Below, piece after piece: positions 38,456 to 48,475 of a stretch of DNA of 64,000 bases. The stretch is from NCBI GenBank assembly GCA_963735175.1, contig CAVTJX010000015.1:248001-312000 (forward strand). Reading direction: 5' to 3'. Numbering within the stretch: position 1 is the first letter of the stretch; every line of letters begins with the position of its first letter. Under the pieces are notes generated by a model that did not search any database, was not told where the DNA came from, and saw only the letters and a program-made list of their open reading frames with translations. Made by a program: the position numbers and the translations under genes. The DNA is from CAVTJX01 sp963735175. Its GTDB lineage: Bacteria; Electryoneota; RPQS01.

Positions 38456-41400
38456 TTACATCTGCAGCCTGACGTGCAGCAGAATCTGTCGCGGCGGAGA
38501 GTACATGCGGGGGTTGTTGTCGTAATTCTCGCGGCCCGGTGTCCAGGTCGGGTTAAGAATGTGCGTCGACGAATGTGTGTTGCCCGATTCCGAGTAAATG
38601 CTGCGCACGTTCTTGCGATTGAGCAGATTGAAGATTTCAAAGCCCGTGGTCAGCCGCAGTTGGCGGGTCAGTTTCCAGTACTTGTCGATCTTGAGTTCGG
38701 TCGTCACCGTGTTTGGCATGCGGGCCGAATTCGCAAGGATCAGATTCGCGGGCTTGTTCTCGGTATAGGACGACGGCGTGTAGGGGTAGCCTGAGCCGAA
38801 CGTGAATTCGAGAGTCGAAAGCCAGTTATTGGGAAGCGCCAGACCGAACGGTTTCGGGTGGTCGCGTTCGCTGACCATCAGCGTGAGGTACGCCGAGACC
38901 GAGTGCGTCTGATCCCAGTCGAGCGGGTGCTCGTCGCGGTTTTCGGGAATGCCGTTGTTGCGCTGGGTGAGACCGTCGGCCGCCGCCGATTCCTTGCCGT
39001 AGGCATAGGAGAAATCGTAATTCAGGGTAAACGCCCACATTGCGCTGGGCTTCTTTTCAAGCGAGAATTCGAAGCCGCGGGCGCGGGCGTAGCCGAGGTT
39101 GAAATAGCGGTTCAGGACCAGCGGCCCGTCGCGGTATTCAACGGTGCCGATCTGGTTGAAGACGTCACGGTAGTAACCGGCCACGTCCACAACCCAGTCG
39201 GTGGTGAACTCCGTATTGACGCCGACCTCGTAGGAGACCGTCTTTTCGTATTCGAGATTCGGGTTGCCGACGAGGGTATTGGGCGACAAGTTCGCCGTGG
39301 CGCTCTTGTAGAAATACTCGAAGGACGGCGTCTGATAGTAGTGGCCGTAATTGAAGTAGAGCTTGGCCCGTTCCGTGATCGGATGGCTGATGCCGAGGCG
39401 CGGGGCCAGGGCATAGCGGCCACGTTCGGCCAGGAGCGCGCCCGGCTGATTACGGTCGATTTGCTTTTGGGTTTCTTCGAGCAGACCACCGGGCTGAATG
39501 ATGAAGTCGCTGCGCAGACCGGCGCGAACGATCATCCCTTCAAACTCCATCTTGTCCTGGAAGTAGAAGGCGCCTTCCCACGGTTTGTGCTCGTAGAAGT
39601 CGCGGACCGCGCCGCGTCCCGGGTAGGGCGCGTCGTCGGGCAGCGGAATATCGGTATTCGTGTATGGTTGATCCGGTCCCTGGATGGAATTCATGGTCAG
39701 GATCCGGTATTTCATTTCGAAGCCGGTCTTGATCTCATGGAACTTGTTGACCTGGCTGGTGAGGTCAAACTTGCTGGACCATTCGCGCGCGGCGCGGTCC
39801 ATCCAGAACGCGGTGTTGTCCCACGTGCCCGGGTTGAGGAACTTATCCGCGAGGGCGGTGAACTGGCCATCGGCATTGTAGTCGATGTAGCTTTCGGCCG
39901 AGGATCCGCCAAAACTGACAAAGTTGCCGTTGTCGTAGATGAAATTCGGAATGTCAAAAACGGGCTGGCTCTGGTCGCTGAGGGTGGTGTTCGTCCAGGA
40001 AGACTTGCCCTCGATCCAGTAAAGGTATCCGGGGTGGTTATTCACCGCCGGCGAGTGGACCCATTCCTGGCCACCGTTGCGAATGCCGTTGCGCACGTCT
40101 TCCCACGAGTAGAAGGACGGGGTAGCGGGGGTCCATACCGAAGCCGAGATCGGCGAAGGTTGTGAAGAGTTCGTATTCGTCGAAATAGCCGTTGGGGCCG
40201 TCATAGATGCCATTCGTGGTGGGAACGCCACGTACGCCCAGTTCGGAGGAGAAGCTGGACGGCAGGTCGTAGAAGACCTCGCCGTTGTTCCACCGGCCAT
40301 TGTAGAAGCCGCTGGAATCGGGCAAGTCCTGGAAGGGTTCGCCGGTATCAAACCAGTAGTCGCCATCGACGAACGGTTCGCCGCGTGTCTCATTGCCGGC
40401 AGGATACAAGTCGCGGTTGTTGACCTGGCCGTCGGCGTTTTTATCGTCATAGCCTTCACCGCTGCCGTCGTAACGGCCGTTGCCATTGGCATCGGTGAAG
40501 CGCTCGCCGTCCCACGTGCCGTTGTGATTCCAGTCCTGCTCGGGGAGTTGCGGTTCCGGACCATCCCAGCGGCCGTTGCCGTTGAGGTCGGTGTAAGGAT
40601 CCCACGGGTCGAAGACGCCGAGGTTATTGATTCCCTGTGCGCTGGCGCGGTCGACATAAGGTTCGGCGGCGTCGAATACGCCGTTCGCGTTGAGGTCGAC
40701 CCAGTCTTCGCCACGATCCCATTCGCCGTTTCCGTTGGCGTCGTCGTAACCTTCGCCATGACCGTCGTAACGGCCGTTGCGGTTGGCGTCGTAGTAGCCG
40801 TCGGAGAAGCCGTTTTTATCCTGATCGACGGTGCTGCCGAGGGTGCGCGAGTCGTCTTCGACATCCGAGCGCAATGTGAACTGGTCGACTTTCTTGCCAC
40901 GCGGCTGGATGCGCGTGCGGGTGTAGAAGTTGCCGACACTGAATTCGTACATCGTGTTCGACGAGAGTTGTGCGAGAACACGGCGCTGACGGCCTGCCGC
41001 GAATTCTTGACCCAGGGACGGTTGGCTACGTTGTACTTATACTGCCAGCCATAGTTGCCGCTGATGGAAGCGTCACCTTCGGGATAAATATCCCAGCGGG
41101 CATAGTCGCGTTGATAGGAGATATTCAGCTTGCGCTTCGGATCCATCCGATAGGTCAGCTTCCAGAACGTCGAGAAGTCGTTTGACTGCCGTTCGGGTAC
41201 GTTAAAGCCGGCGCCGAGATAATTGCTGGGGCTGCGGTTGACGTCGTAGGGAGTGTAGGTATCGGTGAAGCGGGTGGTGCCGGAGGTGAAGAACGACAGC
41301 TTTCTTCGACCCGAGCAGTTTGTCGGCGAAGGGCACGGGGCCGGACAGCGAGTAATCGTAACGGTCGGTGTTGAAACTGTACGTTTTAAATGCGCGGTCG

Positions 41401-42129
41401 GTGCGCCACTCAATGATCCCGCCGTAGCGGGCGGGATTGCCTTCGGGGGTGGAGACGTTGACGAGGGCCGACTGGAAACCGCCGTAGCGGGCGTCGCCGC
41501 CCGTGAGGACTTCGATTTCCTCGACGTTGAGCGCTGACATATTGACACTGTTGCGCGAGCCGCAGACGAGCGGGTCACGAAAGTCGACCCCGTCGACCTT
41601 GACGAGCATGTCGCTGGAGCGGCCGCCACGCACGTGCATCTGACCTTCGGGGTCAACCTTGAAGCCCGGCTGCTTTGCAAGCAGGCCCTGTACGTCGGTG
41701 ACCGGGCGGCTTTCGATTTCCGCCTTGCCGATGCGCGTCTCCTTGGAGGAGACGTCGATCTTGACCGCCGGAGCCTGGTAGATGATTTCGCGCTTCCTCC
41801 ATCTGGAGGGCCTCATCCCGCAGCTTAGCGTTCAACGTGGTGGTCAGGTCGCTGCTGACGCTCACGCCTTTGAAATTCTGTGCGCCGTAGCCGATGCTGG
41901 AGACGATCACCGTATACGATCCCGGGACGACGCCGAGGATCACAAAGTCGCCGTCCGCGTTGGTGGCAGCACCCTGGGTGGTGCCTTCAATGCGGACCGA
42001 GACGCCGATGATCGCCTCTCCGTTCTCGTCCAATACATGGCCGGCAATCTTGCCGGTCCCGGCGAGCACGAGAGATGGCAGCAGCAGCACGCACCAAAGC
42101 CAACAACCAAAAAATAAAACGCGTTTCAT
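38456..42129 (-). CDS. TonB-dependent receptor with an inserted run of calcium-binding-like repeats (about four frameshifts)
   Basis: This outer-membrane receptor has about 1,220 residues. A signal peptide (MKRVLFFGCWLWCVLLLPSL) is followed by a carboxypeptidase-regulatory-like domain (GKIAGHVLDENGEAIIGVSV) and a plug domain (VTDVQGLLAKQPGFKVDPEG, MHVRGGRSSDMLVKVDGVDF). The barrel contains the late strands typical of the family (YFNYGHYYQTPSFEYFYKSA) and a C-terminus ending ILLHVRLQM. Between about 40150 and 40860 it carries around ten 'DANGNGRYDG.GEGYDD'-type motifs, unusual for this family. Breaks lie near 41795, 41305, 40968 and 40120. GAGGA precedes the ATG at 42129. No SusD homologue is adjacent. 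Confidence 0.82.
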
Positions 42130-42319
42130 GAAGCTGTCCTCGCAGTTGAGGAAGTCTTGCAGCATTTTCTGCAACAAGGAAAGCAATCCAAAATCAAAAC
42201 TGGATGAAATACTTGCCGCAGGGGGACCGTGCCGGCAAGCGAAGAAAGGATTCCGGCGGGGTCATAGACCCTGCTCGGCGGAGCGAACAAACCGAGACAA
42301 GGTCTTCCGGAAGACGGCG

Positions 42320-42413
42320 GCCTCTGGGAGAAACCGCACGGCGGCAGTCAAATTCAGCCAGCGCAGCGCGGCAATCCATGGCATCAGCGCCACGGTCCGC
42401 GGCGACCACGCCA
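42320..42413 (-). repeat. Dispersed repeat, copy B, starting right after the icd stop codon
   Basis: Reading on the minus strand from 42413, GGCGTGGTCGCCGC then GACCGTGGCGCTGATGCC matches copy A at 5589 at most positions over about 65 bases. The region 42130-42413 otherwise holds no gene; it separates icd from the TonB-receptor gene, and both are transcribed leftwards. Confidence 0.5.
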
Positions 42414-43664
42414 CTACATGTGCGAGATGATCTCGGCGGCGAATTCGCTGGACTTCAGCTTGGTCGCGCCGTCCATCTGGCGGTGGAGGTCGTAGGTGAC
42501 ACGCTTGGCGTTGACGGCGCCGGCGATGCCGCGGTGAATCGCCTGGGCGACTTCGGGCCAGCCGAGGTAATCGAACATCATGGCGCCGGAGAGAATCACC
42601 GAACCGGGATTGATCACGTCCTTGTCGGCGTACTTGGGCGCGGTGCCGTGGGTCGCTTCAAAGACGGCGTAGAAGTCGCAGATGTTCGCGCCGGGCGCCA
42701 TGCCCAGGCCGCCGATCTGCGCGGCGCAGGCGTCGGACAGGTAGTCGCCGTTCAGGTTCGGCGTGCACAGCACCTGATATTCGTCGGGGCGCAAGCAGCA
42801 CCTGCTGGAAGATCGAGTCGGCGATGCGGTCCTTGATGAGGACTTTGCCCGCGGGCAGCTTGCCGTCGAACTTGGCCCAGAGATCGTCTTCGCTGACGGT
42901 CACGTCGGCGAACTCCGTGGCGGCGCATTCGTAGCCCCACTCGCGGAACGCGCCTTCGGTGAACTTCATGATGTTGCCCTTGTGCACCAGCGTCACCGAT
43001 TCGAGCTTGTGGTCAAGGGCCCAGCGGATCGCCTTGCGCACGATGCGGAAGGTGCCGGTCTTGGAGATCGGCTTGATGCCGATGCCGCTATCGGGACGCA
43101 CGGTCTTGCCCATCTCCTTGAAGATGCGCGATCAGCTTCAGCGCTTCGGGCGAGCCGGCGGGCCATTCGATGCCGGCGTAGACGTCTTCCGTGTTCTCGC
43201 GGAAGATGATGACGTTCAGCTTCTCGGGATGCTTGACGGGCGAGGGTACGCCTTCCACCCAACTGACCGGACGGACGCAGGCGTAGAGGTTCAGCACCTG
43301 GCGCAGGGTCGACATTCAGACTGCGAATGCCGCCGCCGATGGGGGTCGTGAGCGGCCCCTTAATGGCAACGACATATTCCTTAATAGCCGTGAGGGTGTC
43401 TTCGGGAAGCCAGGTTTCACCGCCGTAGGTGGCGACAGCTTTTTCACCGGCAAAGACTTCAAACCAGACAACGCGGCGCTTTCCACCATAGGTTTTGGCG
43501 ACAGCGGCATCGAAGACGAGCTGGCTGGCACGCCAGATGTCGCGGCCGGTGCCGTCACCTTCAATGAAGGGAATGATGGGATCATTCGGTACATGCAGGC
43601 GATCACCGGCGATGGTGATCGGGTGCCCCTCGGTCGGAGGCGTCAGCTTGGTGTAATGGGCCAT
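42414..43664 (-). CDS. icd: NADP-dependent isocitrate dehydrogenase (three frameshifts)
   Basis: This is the TCA-cycle enzyme that decarboxylates isocitrate to 2-oxoglutarate with NADP. It is very close to the E. coli Icd type: FIEGDGTG near the start, LTTPIGGGIRSLNV with the substrate serine, LRQVLNLYACVRPVSW, IIFRENTEDVYAGIEW, TLVHKGNIMKFTEGAFREWG, NLNGDYLSDACAAQIGG, and FEATHGTAPKYADKDVINPG. The Lys-Tyr of APKY and the Tyr/Arg of VTYDLHRQMDG are the residues that favour NADP over NAD. Single-base breaks lie near 43313, 43127 and 42793, each falling inside conserved blocks. An essential-type gene with three breaks argues for sequence error. The total of about 416 residues equals the E. coli length. 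Confidence 0.93.
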
Positions 43665-43943
43665 GGATTCGCTGGAGGGTAGTGGTGAACGGAGAGCACA
43701 CCGGCGTTAGCCGATTTGCAGGCAAGTATTGAATTAGTAGTGGATTAGGGGGATAAAGCGGACGGTGCCGTCATCGCCTATTGCGACAATTCAATGCACC
43801 GAAAGGCATGAAGGGGACCGACAGGAAGACGCGCCTGGGGGATGGAAGACCCGTCCGGGAGGGACGGAATTCCATCAGTAGCCTCGTAAATTGATTCACG
43901 AAGATACTCATCTTTGCCTCAAAAGTCAACTGGCCGGGAAATG

Positions 43944-43972
43944 AAAAAACACCGACGGTGATCGGTGTTTTT
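43944..43972. terminator. Bidirectional terminator-like hairpin
   Basis: AAAAACACCGA/TCGGTGTTTTT with a 6-base loop. It has As before and Ts after, so it could stop transcription in either direction. The transcripts it would end are not obvious: icd starts 280 bases to the left and reads away. Confidence 0.7.
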
Positions 43973-44058
43973 CCGGATGCGTCTTGGAGAAAGTGCGAGG
44001 AGCAGATCAGGACGCAAAGCCGATGCCAGATGTAGGGATGTGCCGGGTTGGCGCATGT

Positions 44059-44252
44059 CCTTTGAAAGAAGAGAAGGAAGGCCTCGCAGCGATCGGATGC
44101 CGTGCGGAGGGAAGCGTGCTGCTGTTGCGAGTCGAGGTGAACCGTGCCGTTGCGAGAGTTTGCGAGCGAAGTCGTCATCAGGCGTGAACCACAACACCGG
44201 GGAATGATCAGGGCAGGATGACGATGCCTGAGGCCTTCCTTCTTCTTTCAAA
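44059..44252. repeat. Long inverted repeat in a gene-free region
   Basis: TTTGAAAGAAGAGAAGGAAG followed by GCCTC (44061-44085) is repeated in inverted form at 44229-44252, with only two bases of difference. About 145 bases lie between. No open frame in the loop has a ribosome-binding site or a recognisable product. It may be a structured RNA or a remnant of a small mobile element. Confidence 0.55.
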
Positions 44253-44784
44253 GAGCGCTCCGTTGGGTCCAGGTGTGCCGCGCAGACCGATCAACGGAGG
44301 GGATTCCCGGAAGTCCGGGAGGAGGAGACTATTAACCAACCCACTTATCCCTAAGGCAACGCTCGTGCCAAGAGCGTTAGATTAGTATTATTATTGTCTT
44401 ACCAAATAATGAGACAGCTTCACCTATGCAAAGCTTGCAGAGAACGTGCTTTGTATGCACAAAAACAGTGATTGGCCATGATTATGCCGGTTCAACTTAC
44501 TCAAAATTAGTCAGGACTCCTCTTTAATTGAAAAGAAAATTTCTGCATTCGCGCCAAAACCCGTTTTCTTTGATTATTCAATCTGCACTAAATCCGGCAT
44601 AATTGATGCGTTAGTCGTTTTTCGAGCGGCGGAGATTTCGTTCGCCCATTCCGCTTTGTTTCGGGGCTACTGGGTTTTCCTGCATCGTGCGCAGTGTGCG
44701 CAACTTTTCCGGGAAATTCCGTATCTTATCGAGGTAATCAAGATGCCAAATTGGCTGTTTGCGATTCAATTGGGAGCTTCCTCC
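44253..44784. other. AT-rich leader region before the metalloprotease gene
   Basis: The sequence is clearly more AT-rich than its surroundings. It has a hairpin AACGCTC/GAGCGTT (44359-44380) and an element GGGAAATTCCGTATCTTATC (44711-44730) that resembles one upstream of amtB. I see no gene. Confidence 0.4.
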
Positions 44785-46827
44785 ATGTGCTCTGTCCTGC
44801 GCGGGATCGCGCTACTACTTCTGATGACGGCGGCCACAGCCCTTTGGGGCAAGGATCGATTGCTGCCAGCCGACGCAACGGCTCGCATTCGCGCCACACG
44901 CACGGTGGAATTCGCGGACAACCAACGGTTCGTCCTCAAAGGCCTGTTCAACTCCCGGACCGGCGCGCCGGTGGAGGTGCAGGGCGGCTTTGAAGGCGAG
45001 CGGATTCCACAGGCCGACCGCGAGGCAATGCTGCGTTTCATCGGCGGGCATCCGGCCCAATTCCATGTCGCACCGGGCGAGCTGGACATGCTTGCCAGCG
45101 GGCAGATCCGGCACAAGAGCTACCTGACCGCGCGCCAGAAGATTGACGGACGACCGGTGCTGGGCACACGCGTGCAGCTTCGCGTGCATGCGAACGGGCG
45201 CGTGTTGATGTGGGGTGCGGACGTGGTGGAAAGCGCTGCGACCTGGCGGGCCAATCTGTCGCCCGCCGCCGCCGCAAATGCGCTGAAGATCTGCGCTGGC
45301 GACCGAGACGACGGAAGTGGTTCGCACACAGGAAGTCTGGTATCGCCAGGATGCGGAGCTGATCCCGGCGTACGTCGTGCAGCTTGCGCCAAACGATGGC
45401 TTTACGCCAGACCGAGCGGATTGATCAATGCAATTGACCGGAGCCGTGATTGCCAGCCGGGAAGGCATTTGGGATGCAACGATTTCCGGCCATGTTACCG
45501 GATCGATTTTGCCGCTCAATCCCGCTTCCCCACCCGCAGCATGGCCGTTGACATAATGCTACGGTCCAAATTGACACTCCGGCCACGGCCATGCTGACCG
45601 ATTCCGCCGGCGCGTTTGAAATCAACGGATTTGACCACCGGTAATCTACCCGGTGCGTTTCACGCTGGAAGGGCCATATTTCAGTATTCAGAATGTGCAG
45701 ATCGACTTATGAAATCCGAGATATTCAGCCTATCCCTTTCGCGTGTGACAGCCTTTGCGCCGTACCCGGCGAGGTGCAGTTTGTGATCACGCCGGGAACG
45801 GACAGCGTCACCCAGGGCGCGGTGAATGCCTGGGCACATCTGGACCGAGTTCACGACTGCTGGGCAGACATGGATCCAACGCTCGACATCGTCAATCAGA
45901 TCGTCGCGATTTTCCCGGATCAGACCGATCCCGTACCTGGCGTACAATGCAGGCTTTATTCCAGCCTCGCCGCCATTTATTCCGGTGCCCACGATTGTGT
46001 TTGGCGCGGGCGGCGAAGATGAAGACATCGGCAATTTCGCGCACATCGCGGATGTGATCTATCATGAGTACACGCACGGAGTGACTTTTCAGTTCTACTC
46101 CGGCAGCGCGGGAGGCGAGTTTACCGAGATGGAAGCCGCGATGCACGAAGGTTTCTCCGACTATTTCGCGTGCACGTTGACGGAAAATCCGCAACTGGGT
46201 CAAGGCCTGTTTCTCAGCGATCCCGATTCGGCGATTCGCTCGCTGGTCAACGATTACCTGTATCCGGACGACTGGATGGGTGAGGGGCACTGGGACGGGC
46301 AGATTCTCTCGGCGGCGATGTGGGAAGCGCGCGATGTGCTGGGCGCGGGGATCGTCGATACAATTTTCCATTACGCCCGCTACGGTTCGCCGGATGATCT
46401 CGACGCGTATTATCAGGAAGTGCTGCTCGAGGACGACGACGATGGCGACCTGACGAACGGCACGCCGCATGAGATGGAATTGTGGACGGCGTTCCACCGC
46501 CACGGCATCGGGCCGGATTCCTTCAGTTTCACGGCGCCGCAACCGCCCGTAGCGGCGCTGCCGGCCTCGCCGCGCCTGGTGAGTCTCTATCCCAATCCGT
46601 TCAATCCGACGACGACGGTGGAGTATTCACTGCCGCAGACCGCCACGGTGACGTTTACCGTGCACGACATCTCCGGCCGCGAAGTAGCGCGCGTGGTGCG
46701 CGAGCAAATGAAGGCCGGCGAGCACAGCGAGTCGTTCGACCTCTCGCGGGCGGCGAGCGGCGTGTACTTTATCGGCATGCAAGCCGGCGCGTTCGCACAG
46801 ACCGCGAAGGCCGTGCTGCTGAAGTGA
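44785..46827 (+). CDS. Secreted zinc metalloprotease (M4/M36-like) with type A sorting domain (many frameshifts)
   Basis: This exported gluzincin protease starts at MCSVLRGIALLLLMTAATAL (GGAGC upstream). An FTP/PepSY-like propeptide is readable (ADNQRFVLKGLFNSRTGAPV, GTRVQLRVHANGRVLMWGAD). The zinc site is intact in DVIYHEYTHGVTFQ (HExxH), and the third ligand region is HEGFSDYFACTL. Before it comes the family's helix NAWAHLDRVHDCWADMDP. The end is a sorting domain (LYPNPFNPTTTV, VHDISGREVARVV, AASGVYFIGMQAG). Between 45298 and 45940 at least six frame changes are needed, more than anywhere else in the window. The rest (45930-46827) is continuous. It may be a damaged gene or just poorly resolved sequence. 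Confidence 0.72.
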
Positions 46828-46846
46828 GCGGGAATGGTCCCTGCAT

Positions 46847-46886
46847 GAAAACGGGCCGCCTCAAACGAATGGGGCGGCCCGTTTTC
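46847..46886. terminator. Bidirectional terminator between convergent genes
   Basis: AAAACGGGCCGCC/GGCGGCCCGTTTT. It ends the metalloprotease gene and, on the other strand, the surface cassette starting at 48307. Confidence 0.9.
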
Positions 46887-46917
46887 TATGCGCGCTCGAA
46901 ACGCCTGCTTCCGCTGT

Positions 46918-47457
46918 CTACTTCAACAGCACCGCTTTGCGGACTTCCGAGAATCCCGGCGCTGCCATGGAGACGATATACGTGCCGGAGGCGCGGTAAC
47001 CGGCGTTCCAGAGGAGCTGATGCTCGCCTGCCGTGAAACTGCCATCCGCGAGAGTTTCCACCAGCTCGCCCTGAATGTTGAACACTTTTACCGCCACATG
47101 CGATGCTCTCGGCAATGCGAAACGAATCTGCGTGACGGGATTAAATGGATTCGGATAATTCTGCGCAAGCGAGTAGTGGGCCGGTGTGACAGGGGCGCCG
47201 GGTCCGTCCACGCCGCTGGCCGTCAACGTCAACACAGCGAACCAGAATCCCTGGCGAGCCTGGTAGCTGCCGCCTGTTGTCACTCCAATGACCGGCTGGC
47301 CGAGTGTTCCCTGAATGCCGTAGCCGGTACCCGTCATGCGGGAAGCGCCGTTTGCCAGCACGTACGTTGGAATGCTGAATTGACCAAACGCCGCGGACGT
47401 GAGGAGTACACCTAACGCGCCGAGCAGCATCGGTGCCCGCAGTAGTCTTCGAAGCAT
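46918..47457 (-). CDS. Small secreted protein with type A sorting domain (cassette 1, gene b)
   Basis: This 179-residue secreted protein has a signal peptide (MLRRLLRAPMLLGALGVLLT), then a short beta domain of about 60 residues (GASRMTGTGYGIQGTLGQPV, YQARQGFWFAV) and a complete sorting domain (NYPNPFNPVTQIRFALP, VFNIQGELVETLA, SEVRKAVLLK). The whole mature part before the tail is unusually small. The gene at 48476 is a paralogue with the same layout (about 60% similar by eye). In both places the gene follows a 277-279-residue surface protein with exactly 10 bases between them. The short domain may bind the upstream partner and bring it to the cell surface; this is inference. Confidence 0.82.
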   Translation of the reverse strand: MLRRLLRAPMLLGALGVLLTSAAFGQFSIPTYVLANGASRMTGTGYGIQGTLGQPVIGVTTGGSYQARQGFWFAVLTLTASGVDGPGAPVTPAHYSLAQNYPNPFNPVTQIRFALPRASHVAVKVFNIQGELVETLADGSFTAGEHQLLWNAGYRASGTYIVSMAAPGFSEVRKAVLLK

Positions 47458-47467
47458 GGGTGCCTCC

Positions 47468-48307
47468 TTACCTCGAGGTTGGCGTGGGTTTCATGGGGCT
47501 GGCCATGCGTTGCAGGGTGGGCACCGGCAGCGTTCCCGGATACCATGTTGCCACAGTATTGGCATACCAGAAGTGGATCGTGCTGGTACCGCTCGCTTTC
47601 TGGCCGTTCAGGTAGAACGTGACGGGACCGGCCGCTGTCACCGGAAAAACGGATTGCACCGGTAGTGTCATGTCGTAGGTGGCTGCCGGAGCGCCGCCCG
47701 GGACATTGTGGGAAGCGACATAAGCATAGTCGTCGGGTGCTTCGGTCGGTGTTCTGCCGTGTGCCAGATAAAATTTATCACTGGAACCCGCGTCGTGATA
47801 GATTTGCATCCACACGGAAGACTGAACATTCACGTAACCGGGTCCAGGGCAGTCGATGGACACCGTATCGTCTTCGTAGTTTGTCCATCCGGTCGTCGTG
47901 AGGTCTGTGGTGTTACCGGATGCGCCAAACGCCACAACCGGAGCATTCAGACTATAAGCTGCTGAGGTCAACAACGTGCGCGGCGTTAACTCTGCTCCGG
48001 CATTTACTGCGATACCGAGGTAGTAGGGCATGTCAAACGCCAGCGCGAACGGCGTCACACTGCCGAGAATCACATTGAACACTCCACTCGCCACTACAAC
48101 CGATTGCACCTCGGTCCACAGGGCGGTACCGCCACTCTCGGCTGCATACAGCGAAAGCTGTAAGTTGTAGTTACCGTCAGGGACAAGCTCACCGCTGCCA
48201 TTGGTCAGGACGCCCTGATAACTGAGTTTCGCGGGTGGAGTTGCATACAGGCTGGAAATAACCAGCAGTAGTGCCACCACCATCACACCCCATCGCAATG
48301 CCTTCAT
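47468..48307 (-). CDS. Secreted surface protein of unknown function (cassette 1, gene a)
   Basis: This 279-residue exported protein starts MKALRWGVMVVALLLVISSL, with GAGGTGG before the ATG. The N-terminal domain has the pattern 'LSYQGVLTNGSGELVPDGNY ... ALWTEVQSVVVASGVFNVIL ... YLGIAVNAGAELTPRTLLTS', found in many surface and tail-fibre-like proteins of FCB bacteria. The C-terminal half is an Asp/Gly/Tyr-rich beta domain (SIDCPGPGYVNVQSSVWMQI) and ends PMKPTPTSR, without a sorting domain. That half is nearly identical to the protein encoded at 49026-49856, whereas the N-terminal half has diverged. Export could depend on the sorting-domain protein encoded 10 bases downstream. Confidence 0.75.
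   Translation of the reverse strand: MKALRWGVMVVALLLVISSLYATPPAKLSYQGVLTNGSGELVPDGNYNLQLSLYAAESGGTALWTEVQSVVVASGVFNVILGSVTPFALAFDMPYYLGIAVNAGAELTPRTLLTSAAYSLNAPVVAFGASGNTTDLTTTGWTNYEDDTVSIDCPGPGYVNVQSSVWMQIYHDAGSSDKFYLAHGRTPTEAPDDYAYVASHNVPGGAPAATYDMTLPVQSVFPVTAAGPVTFYLNGQKASGTSTIHFWYANTVATWYPGTLPVPTLQRMASPMKPTPTSR
47511..47984 (-). repeat. Near-identical tract shared with 49069-49542
   Basis: These 474 bases differ from 49069-49542 at only about 17 positions by my count, with no gaps. Similarity falls sharply on both sides, most clearly beyond 47984/49542. The tract covers the C-terminal half of both paralogues and points to recent duplication with local gene conversion. Confidence 0.85.
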
Positions 48308-48394
48308 ATTGCCACCTCTTTATTTAACGCCCGCAATCCCTATCACCGTTGAATTCGGTTAATCAGTTGCTCACATCTCTTAGAAGAATACACC

Positions 48395-48428
48395 CATAAA
48401 AGCAAACGCGCGGCTTACGCCACGCGTT
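48395..48428 (-). terminator. Rho-independent terminator of cassette 2
   Basis: On the minus strand, AACGCGTGGC/GCCGCGCGTT, a 10-bp stem with a GTAA loop, followed by TGCTTTTAT. It separates the two cassettes, so each is probably its own transcription unit. Confidence 0.7.
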
Positions 48429-48475
48429 CCACTTTTCGACATTATTTTTCGCGTTTGGGACAGATGCCCCACGGT

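Noticed and set aside
43771..44178. 135-codon minus-strand frame next to the bidirectional hairpin
   Set aside because: No start signal and no protein-like pattern; it crosses the hairpin at 43944-43972 and part of the inverted repeat.
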